Below are positions 42,491-52,374 of a stretch of DNA of 54,081 nucleotides, in pieces. Made by a program: the position numbers and the translations under genes. The notes beneath the pieces are model-generated. The model was given only the letters and a program-made list of their open reading frames with translations. It did not search any database and was not told where the DNA came from. Position 1 is the stretch's first letter, and every line of letters starts with the position of its first letter. The DNA is taken from contig CAZZMD010000030.1 of assembly GCA_964655355.1 (NCBI GenBank), positions 1-54,081 on the forward strand, given 5' to 3'. The stretch is from CALGDE01 sp964655355. Its GTDB lineage: Bacteria; Cyanobacteriota; Cyanobacteriia; CACIAM-69d.

Positions 42491-44065
42491 CTAGTCCTTT
42501 TTGAAGGCCTCGAGCCAGCCACGGATTTCATCCGCGGCGACGTCACGACCACCCAAACCGAAGGCGATCGCTACCGCTACAGCCATTGCACCCAAGAGCA
42601 AACCAAAGGCGAGGTTCACGATGTCGGTGGCAATGCCGATTTGCTGGAGTGCCATGGCGGATACGAAGGCGATGATCGCCACGCGGGCCGTCTGCGCCAA
42701 AATCATCGACTGACGGTTGCCTGCGATCGCAATCATTCGGAAGGCCACGTTGGCTAGGTACAAACCAACGGCAAAGATCAGAACGCCGGTCATCACCTGG
42801 AAGAAGATGGCGGGCAGCTCTGCAATCAATGTGGTGAGTACGGGCACCTGGAGACCATCCACCGCGGGGACCGCTGCGAATAGGAGGACGCCGGCCATGA
42901 CCACCAGGCCTGCAATCTCAGAGGGCGTGCGGGCGGCATAGGTGGGATTCGGTAAGCCCAACACCCGGAGGATGTTGTTGAAGCCCATGCCGGTCAGGAT
43001 GTTGGTGACCAAGCCGGAGATAAAACGACCCACCACGTAGGCGGCAATCAGGACTGCCGCAGACCGTAGGACGTAGGGCAATGCCCCCAGCACGTCCTCC
43101 AGCATGGCGATCGCCGGATCGGAGATGGCTTCAATACGTAGCTCCGTCAGGACGGAAATTGCCGTGACCACCAATACAATGGCGTAGGCCAAGGTCCCTG
43201 CCAACCAGGAAACGCTTTGGGTGCCGGATTCTTGGCTCAGACCAATGCGGCTGCCCAGGCGATCGACGCCAGCGGCGGCCAAGAAGTTAGAGGAAATGGA
43301 GCGCACCAGACGGGCAATAAACCAGCCGATGACGCCAATGATGCCCGCTTTGAAAATCTGAGGCAGGGTCGACAGGAACTGATCCACTAGGTTTTGGATC
43401 GGCTCCAAGGGCCCCTGTAAGCTCAGGGAGTCCAGGATGAAGGGCAGGAACAGCAGCAGAATAAACCAGTAGAGAAAATTCCCTAGGGTCTCATTCAGCA
43501 GAATGGGGGAGCCCCCATCGCGATCGCTGAACTGTTTGGCCAACATGTCATCCAAGGCAAACCGCTTTAGCCCTTGAGTGACCAACAGCCGGGATAGGGT
43601 CGCCAAAACCCAGGCCACCGCTGCCAATAGGGCTGCGCTTAGGAGGCGAGGGGCAAAGGTGGAGATTTCCCCTAAAAACCCCTGCAAGGGCGCTGAGGCA
43701 CTGTCCAATCCCAAGGTGTCGAGGAACACCAGGATGGTGAACAGCATGATGACCCAGAAGGCACCGCTGCTCACCCATTTCTCGATCGGTAAATCCGGTG
43801 AACCCTTGGACGACGGGCCAGAGACCCAGCCCGCCAATCGATTATCAATATTGACTTTCTTGAGTAAGCCACCCACCGTTAAGGCCACAAGGGTAGCGAC
43901 AATCCAACCAATAATGAGGACCGCTACGGCTTTGACGATGTTAAACACCAAGTCCGCAGCATCACCGCCGATGGAATTCGATAGAAAGTCCGGAGCCGCT
44001 TGGGCAAGAAGCCAGGGCGATAGACCCGGCTCCGGCACTATGATAGATGAACTGATTTCAATCAT
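42491..44065 (-). CDS. multi-pass membrane protein with mechanosensitive-channel-like TM_helix repeats
   Basis: A 524-residue membrane protein. Its repeated ~50-residue hairpins, such as 'IVKAVAVLIIGWIVATLVAL', 'RLLSAALLAAVAWVLATLSR', 'IIGVIGWFIARLVRSI' and 'AAVLIAAYVVGRFISGLV', fit the 'conserved TM helix' (PF05552) repeat found in some mechanosensitive-channel-like proteins. A beta-domain of true MscS is not seen. The C-terminal 'GLLLGAMAVAVAIAFGLGGRDVAADEI' region matches the MscS-like pore helix TM3 style. Function: possible ion conductance (inference). The ATG at 44065 is chosen; the longer reading frame upstream has no membrane character. Confidence 0.8.
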   Translation of the reverse strand: MIEISSSIIVPEPGLSPWLLAQAAPDFLSNSIGGDAADLVFNIVKAVAVLIIGWIVATLVALTVGGLLKKVNIDNRLAGWVSGPSSKGSPDLPIEKWVSSGAFWVIMLFTILVFLDTLGLDSASAPLQGFLGEISTFAPRLLSAALLAAVAWVLATLSRLLVTQGLKRFALDDMLAKQFSDRDGGSPILLNETLGNFLYWFILLLFLPFILDSLSLQGPLEPIQNLVDQFLSTLPQIFKAGIIGVIGWFIARLVRSISSNFLAAAGVDRLGSRIGLSQESGTQSVSWLAGTLAYAIVLVVTAISVLTELRIEAISDPAIAMLEDVLGALPYVLRSAAVLIAAYVVGRFISGLVTNILTGMGFNNILRVLGLPNPTYAARTPSEIAGLVVMAGVLLFAAVPAVDGLQVPVLTTLIAELPAIFFQVMTGVLIFAVGLYLANVAFRMIAIAGNRQSMILAQTARVAIIAFVSAMALQQIGIATDIVNLAFGLLLGAMAVAVAIAFGLGGRDVAADEIRGWLEAFKKD

Positions 44066-44173
44066 GATGGTATGAAAAACCGCCTGTTGTCGATGCAAGT
44101 TTGGTGAGTCGTGCCCATGCTTGGGGGTACCCTTGGCCACTGCCAACCGAGTGTGCTTTGGGAGAGCGGTCGG

Positions 44174-44201
44174 TTGATATGGATTGATTGATATGGGTTG
44201 A
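44174..44201. repeat. 14-bp tandem duplication
   Basis: ttgatatggattga (44174-44187) and ttgatatgggttga (44188-44201), one mismatch. Confidence 0.8.
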
Positions 44202-44240
44202 TGGAGCGGGCGTGGTTGTGCCTTCCCGTCAAGTCCAATT

Positions 44241-44272
44241 CCCAGCAATTGGCTGTCCCAGCGATTGGCTGT
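44241..44272. repeat. 16-bp tandem duplication
   Basis: cccagcaattggctgt (44241-44256) and cccagcgattggctgt (44257-44272), one mismatch; a partial third unit (cccaggga) follows. Confidence 0.85.
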
Positions 44273-44639
44273 CCCAGGGATAATTCCCCGTTGCATCACC
44301 ATTCAACGTCCGTGGCTCACTGGCAGGCAGATCGCCACGGCAGAGTGCCGTCAGCTTAGACTTTAAGCCCCGTGACGAGGGAATACAACTGGATTCCATC
44401 GACTAGAGATGATTTGTTGCAGAGTCTATCGAGACGGTGCCCGTTGCGACGGTAGGCGTGATGTCTCCGTGGCGCTGGGAGCAAGGTCGAGAATGGCTGA
44501 CGGCTACATTTCTGCAAGCTCATCTGTAAGCTCAAGGGAACATGTCGACGGAGGGCAGAGTCTGCTGGAACCATGCCTGGGGGCAGCTTGTCTAGGCATA
44601 GACTAACAAATCATTTTTGGGGGAATTGCGGTTGTTACC

Positions 44640-44675
44640 GTTGATGAGGGGATGGCAGTTGATGAAGTGATGACA
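44640..44675. repeat. 18-bp imperfect tandem duplication
   Basis: gttgatgaggggatggca (44640-44657) and gttgatgaagtgatgaca (44658-44675), three mismatches. Confidence 0.75.
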
Positions 44676-44739
44676 ACGGCTTAAGAATGGGGGGTTGAAG
44701 GCTGGGCGTTATGCCTGGAAAGAGACCGCTGGGGGCAGC

Positions 44740-45579
44740 TTACTCACCTGCGGCGAGGGGTAGGGCGGGCTCTTCGGATTCGGTGAGGGGTTGGATGTAG
44801 AGGTCCCCGTAGAGGGTCTGCTGGCGGAGTTCGACTTTGGATTGGGACGCGAGCAGCAGGAGTCCCCAGAATGCGCCGACGCGATCGCGCTTCCGGGCTT
44901 GCTTTTCGTCGTCGTCTGGGTGAGTCCCCGACACGAGGGATTCCCTTGGGATTTCGCTGACCAGTGCTTCAAAGGGGATCCATTGGGTGCCCGGATGTCG
45001 CCGTTGGTAAAGGGTGAGGGAGTCCTGAAGAAGGGCGGCGACCTCGGCTAAATTTTCCTGGTGCGCCAGTTGGCGGATGGCGTTTACCTTTTGGCGACGG
45101 GTGGGTTGTCGGGTCCGTTGCCGTTTGGGTTGGCTGATGATGAGGGCGGCCACTTCCTGGAGTTGGGTGATCATCTCCTGGAGGGAGACTCGCCGCTCCT
45201 GGACGGGCTGGGCGGTGCCTCGCCGTTTGATGCAGTCTTCCAATTTCAATGGAATTCTTCGCCGTCCCTGGTCGTCGTCTTCTAGGGGCTCTACTTCTTC
45301 TTCCAGTTCTGGGGCGGGGGGAAATTCGTTCAGGGTGAGCTGATTGGCTTTTAGGAGGACCAACATGGCCGCTGATACAAAAGCCTGGGCCGATTGGGAT
45401 AGGTGCACGTCATAGCTGGTTTTGCCGACGCCCGCTTGGCCGGAATCCACCATCTCCTGAAGTTGCTGGAAGTAGCGATCCAGGACTTCCAAGACGCGTA
45501 CATCCCACGGATCGATTTGACCCTGTTCTGCCAGGTCGATCAGTGAGGTGATGGTTTCGCGAAGGGCGGGGACGGCCAT
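44740..45579 (-). CDS. scpA: segregation and condensation protein A
   Basis: A 279-residue kleisin. The N-terminal helical segment 'SLIDLAEQGQIDPWDVRVLE' and 'VSAAMLVLLKANQLTL' form the SMC-neck contact; a long charged middle (~95-185) and a C-terminal winged-helix region 'RVGAFWGLLLLASQSKVELRQ' contact the SMC head. ScpA joins SMC and ScpB in the condensin complex that compacts and segregates chromosomes. No smc or scpB gene is in this window, as usual for dispersed cyanobacterial chromosome genes. Confidence 0.9.
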   Translation of the reverse strand: MAVPALRETITSLIDLAEQGQIDPWDVRVLEVLDRYFQQLQEMVDSGQAGVGKTSYDVHLSQSAQAFVSAAMLVLLKANQLTLNEFPPAPELEEEVEPLEDDDQGRRRIPLKLEDCIKRRGTAQPVQERRVSLQEMITQLQEVAALIISQPKRQRTRQPTRRQKVNAIRQLAHQENLAEVAALLQDSLTLYQRRHPGTQWIPFEALVSEIPRESLVSGTHPDDDEKQARKRDRVGAFWGLLLLASQSKVELRQQTLYGDLYIQPLTESEEPALPLAAGE

Positions 45580-45829
45580 GGCAGAGTTAGGGGGACCCGG
45601 ACAGGGTGAGGAGAAAGGGGATGAGATTGGCTATTTGGCTATCGAGAAAAGCGATGGAGAAAGATTAAGTGAGGGGATGATGCCTAATTTCACTGTCATC
45701 ATAACCGTTGATCCTATCAGTTCCCATTGGGGGTGTCTGTCCTCTTTTATTGATTCTAATTGATGGACTGTGATAATTGGACATATTTCAATAATTTTGT
45801 CGCGGGCGATCGCTTTTTCTTGCAACAAA

Positions 45830-47563
45830 TCAGCTTGTTTGGTTCAGGATGCGCCTCAATATAAAGCTGATTAAGAGGCTGATTAAAAATAATGGCAGGG
45901 TTAGCCAACTGCCCCAGTGGACGTAGAGGGTTTGGGTGGTGCGGCGGTAGAGGGTGTCGGCATGGGCGGCGTAGGTGTTGGGGAGGGAGTGCCAATGGTC
46001 GATGCCGTGGGGATCGGTGATGGCGGAGGTGCCGGTGTTGGTGGCGCTGGCCAGCCAACGGTTGGTTTCGATCGCTCGCATGATGTCGTGGGCATGGTGT
46101 TGGGCAAACATGGCGGTGCGGTAGTGGGCGTTGTTGGAGGCGGTGATGATCCATTCCCCGCCGGCGGCGGCTTGATACCTAAAGTTTTCGGCGAAGGCGG
46201 AGTCGTAGCAGATGCCGGCGATCGCTTGTCCCAATGGCGTTTGCAAGATTTGGTCTGATTTTCCGGCGCGAATTTCTACCTGTAGCGGGGATAGACGGTC
46301 CATAAAACGCCCCAAAATGTCTTGAAAGGGGATGTATTCTCCGAGGGGGACCAGCTTGCGTTTGCTGTAGCGTCCGATGGGTTGGGCGGTGCCGTCTACT
46401 GCCAGCAGGGAGTTGTGGAGTGCGGGGGTGAAGGACCGGCGGCCGGTGCTGGGTCCTTGATCGGGGATGGGCTCGAAGACGCCGAGGAGGGCGGGGGTTT
46501 GGCGATCGCGGATTGATTTATAAAGATCGCTGCGTGACTTGAACGGTTCTTGCCAAATCAAAGGGATGGCGGTCTCGGGGAAAATCACCAGGTCCACGTT
46601 CTGATCCGAGAGGGCTTGGTAGCCTGCCGTATAGCCCTGGACGGCGAGGAACCAGCCGTCGGAGCCGAATTTTAGTTCGTTGGGCATGTTGCCTTGCACG
46701 ATGCCGACGGCGATCGCTTGGTCGGGATCATCGCTTAGGGGTTGGCTAAAGGCGATTAATCCCCCGGTTTCGGCAGCTAGCAATAGGGCGATCGCCCCGA
46801 TCCCCCAAGATCGAACTAATGATTGAAATTTGAAGGGACGTTGGGTGGGTAATGCTTCTGCTAGGCAGCCATTGATTAAGACCAGAAGGGCGGCGACTGT
46901 AATCGGTCCCGATACTTGTCCCCAGTGGAGTAGCGGCAAATTATGGGGACTTTGGGTTAAGCCTAAGGCGGTCCACCAGAGAGGCGTCCAGTTGCCGAGG
47001 GTTTCCATGGCGCACCATAGGGTGCTTGCCCAAAAGATACGCGCTAGCCCCGGCAGAGATTTTCGTAGCCAATTATTTTGATTTGATTGGGCTTGATTTG
47101 ACCGGGGGGGAATGTGTTGATTGAGCCATCGCCAAATTGCTGCGACGGCGATCGCCCAGATTGCCACTAGAAATGCTCCCCAAAGGGTGACGAATAACCA
47201 ACATCCCAGCGCGATCGCGATGCTGGTCCACCAATCTAGACCTAGCCAGGTGAGGGGATGGAGTCCGGTTAACCACCATAGTCCGACCCCGTGAAAGCCG
47301 AAGCCCCAGGCAAATCCGGCGGTGGCACTGTCCCCTATTTTGAAGGTTTTTTTGGGGGGGGATAAAGGTGAATTATTGAGGTTGGAATTGGGCGATCGCT
47401 CTGCTGCGATCGGACTATTTCCTAAGCGCAATGTCCACAATAAAGGGAGCAAAGTAATCCAAGCCAATGGGAACCATCCCACCGGTTCTAAGGCTAATCC
47501 CCCTAAAACGCCCCCTACACCACAGATCAACCACAAAACAAATCGCGGGTTTTCTTGAAACAT
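45830..47563 (-). CDS. lnt: apolipoprotein N-acyltransferase
   Basis: A 577-residue inner-membrane enzyme that adds the N-acyl chain to lipoproteins. About eight N- and C-terminal membrane helices flank a nitrilase-like periplasmic domain. The catalytic triad is visible: Glu in 'VDLVIFPETAIPL', Lys in 'YSKRKLVPLGEYIPF' and Cys in 'AIAGICYDSAFAENF'. The ATG at 47563 is preferred because it starts just before the first helix ('FVLWLICGVGGVLGG'). It is divergently transcribed from hemE, with 118 bases between starts. Confidence 0.94.
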   Translation of the reverse strand: MFQENPRFVLWLICGVGGVLGGLALEPVGWFPLAWITLLPLLWTLRLGNSPIAAERSPNSNLNNSPLSPPKKTFKIGDSATAGFAWGFGFHGVGLWWLTGLHPLTWLGLDWWTSIAIALGCWLFVTLWGAFLVAIWAIAVAAIWRWLNQHIPPRSNQAQSNQNNWLRKSLPGLARIFWASTLWCAMETLGNWTPLWWTALGLTQSPHNLPLLHWGQVSGPITVAALLVLINGCLAEALPTQRPFKFQSLVRSWGIGAIALLLAAETGGLIAFSQPLSDDPDQAIAVGIVQGNMPNELKFGSDGWFLAVQGYTAGYQALSDQNVDLVIFPETAIPLIWQEPFKSRSDLYKSIRDRQTPALLGVFEPIPDQGPSTGRRSFTPALHNSLLAVDGTAQPIGRYSKRKLVPLGEYIPFQDILGRFMDRLSPLQVEIRAGKSDQILQTPLGQAIAGICYDSAFAENFRYQAAAGGEWIITASNNAHYRTAMFAQHHAHDIMRAIETNRWLASATNTGTSAITDPHGIDHWHSLPNTYAAHADTLYRRTTQTLYVHWGSWLTLPLFLISLLISFILRRILNQTS

Positions 47564-47681
47564 TTCTTGAATTGTTGTTGAGAAAACGTAACTAAAAACG
47601 CGCTCTGTAACGGCTTTTGGACTATGGCTGCAATGATAAACTTGCAGATGCAATTTAAGAGACCGGCTTACGGAAACCACT

Positions 47682-48749
<1,068 letters not shown>

Positions 48750-48796
48750 ATCTCTGCCGTAACCTTGGACTGTTTCACTCAAGGTGAATAGTGCAA

Positions 48797-48829
48797 TGCC
48801 CCCTGTCAGATTCGATAGGGGGCATTTTT
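48797..48829 (+). terminator. Terminator of hemE
   Basis: Perfect 8-bp stem TGCCCCCT (48797-48804) / AGGGGGCA (48817-48824), 12-base loop, followed by ttttta. Confidence 0.88.
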
Positions 48830-48870
48830 ATGGGTGCAATGTTTGGATTCGATGGGGGTTAAGACAGACC

Positions 48871-49536
48871 CTAAGCTGCCTGAATCGATGTCAGGGGCGT
48901 GACTGAGCGGCCAATCTTGCATGCCCCATCCGTGCTGTTGGCGCTGATGCCAATCTTGCACGCCCCCTTACTGTTGATGTTGACCCCGATGTTGCCCTCG
49001 CTGCTGATCCCGATGTTGCACGCGCCTGGGGCGATCGCCTCGTGATGCAGGTAATGCCCGAAGATGGCTAGGCAATCTTGGGTATATTTCTGCGTTTGCA
49101 GGATATGGCAGTGCCACACCGTATCCATGTCCCCATTCACCGCTACCAGAGGCTCCGCCGGTTGGAGGGCTGCATCTAATAGGAAACAGACGTAGGTGGA
49201 TAATGCCCGATGGAGGCGCGATCGCGACCAATAGCGAGCTTGGGATTGGCGTAGTTTTTGGGCGATCGGGGCTAGGTTAATTGCCCCTAGGCGAGTCAGC
49301 AGTGCTTGGGCTGCGTGCGGCTGCTGTTGCTGATGGTGGCTCAGCCGTTCCAGAAGTTCAGAGGATAATTTTTCAGACCATAGGCAATCCGTTTCTCCTG
49401 CTTCTGTTTGGATGGTTAGGGTCAGTTCTGACTGTGAAAAATGGGCTTGTAACCGGATGGTTTCGGACGGCGATCGCCCAGGGAGTTCGGAACGGGAATG
49501 GAGGGGCGATCGCTGTAGAAAAGGGAGTAAAGCCAT
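48871..49536 (-). CDS. GRDP-like (glycine-rich-domain-protein-like) protein with C-terminal repeats
   Basis: A 221-residue protein. The middle, 'FLLDAALQPAEPLVAVNGDM' followed by 'DTVWHCHILQTQKYTQDCLAIFGHYLHH' (split: 'VWHCHILQTQKY' and 'IFGHYLHH'), resembles the GRDP-like (PF07173) domain with its paired histidines. The C-terminal ~45 residues contain a repeated G-(A/x)-C-x-I-G-x-S motif: GACNIGIS, GACKIGIS and GACKIGRS, with a related GNIGVN. Plant GRDPs are linked to stress and development; prokaryotic ones are uncharacterised. The upstream leader carries a strong hairpin (49581-49618). Confidence 0.72.
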   Translation of the reverse strand: MALLPFLQRSPLHSRSELPGRSPSETIRLQAHFSQSELTLTIQTEAGETDCLWSEKLSSELLERLSHHQQQQPHAAQALLTRLGAINLAPIAQKLRQSQARYWSRSRLHRALSTYVCFLLDAALQPAEPLVAVNGDMDTVWHCHILQTQKYTQDCLAIFGHYLHHEAIAPGACNIGISSEGNIGVNINSKGACKIGISANSTDGACKIGRSVTPLTSIQAA

Positions 49537-49580
49537 AGAAATAGACCGAATACGTCGTAGAAAAACGTTGCTTTAACCAG

Positions 49581-49618
49581 TCCACCGCCTCCCAGTCAGT
49601 GAGAGAACTGACTCGGTG
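49581..49618 (-). promoter_or_regulatory. Stable hairpin in the leader of the GRDP-like gene
   Basis: Two nested perfect stems on the minus strand: outer CCACCG (49581-49586) / CGGTGG (49613-49618), inner AGTCAGT (49593-49599) / ACTGACT (49606-49612), 6-base loop, with a 6-base bulge on one side. It lies 45-82 bases before the start codon, downstream of the regulator's terminator, so it may be an RNA leader element or an operator-like palindrome. Confidence 0.6.
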
Positions 49619-49693
49619 GGGTGTTGTTTCTCTATCGGTCGGCCGCAAATTTTTTATGCAAATTCGATGCGATTTTCTACGGGAAAACACGAA

Positions 49694-49740
49694 AAAACGA
49701 CCGAAATGGGCGCGGCGATCGGCCTGATTTCGGTCGTTTT
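49694..49740 (-). terminator. Terminator of the NarL-type regulator gene
   Basis: Perfect 14-bp stem AAAACGACCGAAAT (49694-49707) / ATTTCGGTCGTTTT (49727-49740), 19-base loop; on the minus strand the hairpin ends in a run of six T. Confidence 0.92.
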
Positions 49741-49783
49741 ATTTTGGATTTGTGGTGGGGGAGGGTGAGCCAGGGAGCCCTGT

Positions 49784-50431
49784 CTATAGAGTCATGCGGG
49801 TTTCGATGACCCAGCGAGCCAGCTCTGTCCGGTTGCTTAGCCCCGTCTTGCCCAACATATTGCTGACGTGGCTTTCGACGGTACGCTGGCTGACTTTCAT
49901 GCTCTCGGCAATTTCTTTGTTGGCCATGCCCCGCGCGACCAGTTGCACTACTTTCAGTTCTGTGGGGGTGAGTTCTACCCCCTGGGGGACGGAAAATTCG
50001 GGCGAGCCCTCTCCTTTCTTGCTATAGCGAATCAGCCGGGAGGCTTGGCGGAGGCAGGATTCGACTTGGGCGACTAGCTCCTCGGGTTCAAAGGGTTTGA
50101 CCATATAGATGTCGGCACCGGTGCTGAGCCCCTTGATCCGGTCTTGGCTTTGTCCTTTGGCGGAGAGGAAGAGTACCGGGATCCAGTTGGTTTTTGGATT
50201 TTGACGGACTGCTTTGACGAGGGAGTATCCATCCATTTCCGGCATCATGACATCGCAGATGATCATGTCTGGCACCATGTCGTCTAGGACTTTTAGGGCC
50301 TCTACGCCATTGTTGGCGGTGGTGACGGTGTATCCATGAAATTCCAAGTAGTCCTTGACGATCAGGATTAGGTTCGGATCGTCATCGATGAGCAGGATGT
50401 GGTGTTGCGGCCCAAAGTTTGAGCGTTTCAT
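49784..50431 (-). CDS. NarL/LuxR-type response regulator, orphan
   Basis: A 215-residue regulator. The receiver domain (~8-125) has the acidic pocket 'LIDDDPNL', phosphoacceptor Asp in 'MIICDVMMPEMDGY', and conserved Ser/Lys in 'FLSAKGQ' and 'MVKPFEP'. The C-terminal LuxR-type HTH is 'GVELTPTELKVVQLVARGMANKEIAESMKV' (core 'GMANKEIAESMKVSQRTVES'). No histidine kinase is adjacent. It resembles the Ycf29-type regulators of cyanobacteria and some algal plastids, but I cannot assign a symbol. A strong terminator follows. Confidence 0.9.
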   Translation of the reverse strand: MKRSNFGPQHHILLIDDDPNLILIVKDYLEFHGYTVTTANNGVEALKVLDDMVPDMIICDVMMPEMDGYSLVKAVRQNPKTNWIPVLFLSAKGQSQDRIKGLSTGADIYMVKPFEPEELVAQVESCLRQASRLIRYSKKGEGSPEFSVPQGVELTPTELKVVQLVARGMANKEIAESMKVSQRTVESHVSNMLGKTGLSNRTELARWVIETRMTL

Positions 50432-50721
50432 AGGAGAGATGATGGAGCGAATCTATCGGTTGAGGTCGCTAGTGAAGGGTTAGGCAAGGGTGTGTCATTG
50501 GATCGGTGCCCAAGTGGTTTTGCGGATAGGGGACGTCTGGGGAAGTGTACCCAGGAACCTCAGGGCTGTGGATTTCACCACCATGCCACAGCATGACGAG
50601 GATACCAAGCAGGGTTGTGATGGGGCGGGGATGGGGAGATTTGGGGAGGGCGATGGGATGGGCACGCACGGCCAGTATAGGTGATGATAGATACACTGGT
50701 TGCTGATCAATATCCGGATGG

Positions 50722-51183
50722 CTAGGGCGCGCTTGGGGAGGCGGTTTGGTCCGGGAGGGGGTGGTTGGCGATGATGTATTCCGTGACGGGGCGATCGCCG
50801 AGTAAATGCTCTTGAATAATCCGCTCGATGACGTCGGGGGTGGCGTTGCGATACCAGATGCCGTCGGGGTAGACCACGAGGATGGGACCGTTCATGCAGA
50901 CCCGCAGGCAGTTGGCTTTGGTGCGGAAGATGTGGGGAGTGGGGGTGTCGGTGGTGTCAGCGCTGGTGACGGTGTTGGAGGCGGGGCTGGGTTTATCGAG
51001 ACCGAGTTCCTTGAGGCGAGTTTTTAAGTAGTTCCAGGCGGTGATGCTGTCTTCTTTTGAACAGCATTTGGGTTTGGTTTGGTCGGCGCAAATGAAAATA
51101 TGGCGATCGATGCAAGGGATACCTAATGCGTCGACGGTGGTTTGCATGCGATCGCTGGCGGGCGGCGGGGAAAGGGTGGTCAT
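50722..51183 (-). CDS. thioredoxin-like 2Fe-2S ferredoxin
   Basis: A 153-residue protein. The four cluster cysteines are visible: 'IFICADQTKPKCC' gives the first pair (C-x7-8-C), and 'KANCLRVCMNGP' the second, with 'ILVVYPDGIWY' after it, the signature of thioredoxin-like 2Fe-2S ferredoxins (also found fused in NADH dehydrogenase NuoE). The N-terminus (~1-25) is extra and a Ser/Thr-rich insert (~65-85) separates the cysteine pairs. Role: electron carrier, partner unknown. It starts 38 bases upstream of the SLH lipoprotein stop. Confidence 0.86.
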   Translation of the reverse strand: MTTLSPPPASDRMQTTVDALGIPCIDRHIFICADQTKPKCCSKEDSITAWNYLKTRLKELGLDKPSPASNTVTSADTTDTPTPHIFRTKANCLRVCMNGPILVVYPDGIWYRNATPDVIERIIQEHLLGDRPVTEYIIANHPLPDQTASPSAP

Positions 51184-51221
51184 AGGGGGCGTAGGGGCGG
51201 GAACAGGTCTACGGGGCGTTT

Positions 51222-52076
51222 TTATTGGTTTTCGTTGTCGGAGGAGGTGGGGGCTAGGTCGGCGGCGGATTTGCCTTGGCCGTCTAGACCAAAATGCCAG
51301 AGGGCGGCGGCGGCTTCTGCTTGGGTGATACTTTTTTTCGGTTGAAGTAGGGTGGTGAATCCGAAGGCGCGGCGAATGTTGGAGAGGTCGCTGTTTTGAT
51401 AGTCGGCGAGGACGGATTTGAGGGCGGCGGGGTCGATTTTGGCGGCGTCTTGGAATCCCCAGGTTTTCGCGATCGCGTCAACGGTGGCGGGGGGAAGGGT
51501 GGCCCGAAAATCCAGCAGCACTTTCCATTGCAGGAGGGTTTCGCGGGTGACGAGGCTGTCGGGGTTGAATTTGACGGCGGTGGTGTTGCCGGTGAGGGGG
51601 CTGGGGATGATGCCGGCTTCGGTGAGCCCTTGGATGGCGGCGAAGTCGGGATCGTCGGGGTTGATGTCTTGGAAGGTGGGGGTGTTGTTGTCCTGGGCGG
51701 GGCGGATTTGTTGGGCAGGGCGATCGCTGTAGAGGGCGTTGTTGGCGGCGAAGAGCCAGCGGGCTAGGGTGCGGCGGGTGATGGGCTGGTTGGGATCGGT
51801 GATGGGGAGGGTGTCGGTTTTTTCCCAGTCGTCTAGGTAGGTTTGCAGGGCTTCTGGGGCGGGGGAGGTTTTTGGGGTTGGACTTTCGGTGGTTTCGGAC
51901 TCAGAGTCGGGGCTGGGGCTGGGATCGGCGCTTGGTTCGGTTCCGGGGCTGGGGGTGGGCTCAGGGGGTGCGGTTTCGGTGGGGGATGGGGTGTCTAGGC
52001 TGGGGTCGGCGGCGAGGGAATTTTCTAGGGATTCGGTGCAGCCGCTGAGGGCGATCGCCCCCACTAGAACCATCAT
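51222..52076 (-). CDS. SLH-domain lipoprotein
   Basis: A ~284-residue lipoprotein. The ATG at 52076 gives the signal 'MMVLVGAIALSGC' with a lipobox L-S-G-C; an earlier start at 52136 would lengthen it. A Pro/Ser/Thr-rich linker (~20-90) follows, then helical segments ('PITRRTLARWLFAANNALY', 'FAAIQGLTEAGIIPSPL', 'FNPDSLVTRETLLQWKVLL') that fit S-layer-homology-type repeats, which bind peptidoglycan-linked polymers. Cyanobacterial outer-membrane-to-wall linkers (SomA-like) carry similar SLH domains, but no porin part is present. The conserved 'ITQAEAAAALW' near the end matches an SLH unit. Confidence 0.85.
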   Translation of the reverse strand: MMVLVGAIALSGCTESLENSLAADPSLDTPSPTETAPPEPTPSPGTEPSADPSPSPDSESETTESPTPKTSPAPEALQTYLDDWEKTDTLPITDPNQPITRRTLARWLFAANNALYSDRPAQQIRPAQDNNTPTFQDINPDDPDFAAIQGLTEAGIIPSPLTGNTTAVKFNPDSLVTRETLLQWKVLLDFRATLPPATVDAIAKTWGFQDAAKIDPAALKSVLADYQNSDLSNIRRAFGFTTLLQPKKSITQAEAAAALWHFGLDGQGKSAADLAPTSSDNENQ

Positions 52077-52374
52077 CCTGAAACTCGGCAGCAATGGGCG
52101 ACAACAATAAAACACGGACAACGGGAGCACTTTCACAACCCCTGGGGAGGACTAAAAACAAAACGTGGCGTAACTATCATACCGATCCAACCCCTATCGG
52201 TTCGCCGTCCCTATTCCTTGGGCGACGTCGCCTCAACAGTCCTCCGGCTTGCCCTCAATCTTGCTCAGTCTTGCAACTGAACCGATTGTTTATAGTTGCA
52301 ATTAACACGACTACCGTTCAGATCGCCTTCGAGCCGCGCATCGCCGTTTTAGTCCCATACCTCCACGTTTCAAC

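Larger units (their letters stand above)
44066..44739. other. Gene-less interval with three short tandem repeats
   Basis: No gene supported. It includes 14-bp tandem units at 44174-44201, 16-bp units at 44241-44272 (plus a partial third) and 18-bp units at 44640-44675. Promoter for the channel-like gene must lie near 44070-44150. Confidence 0.6.

Noticed and set aside
48797..48860. Repeated 'attcgat-ggggg' sequence after hemE
   Set aside because: Two similar copies 37 bases apart, but the first is explained by the hemE terminator stem; no further structure seen.
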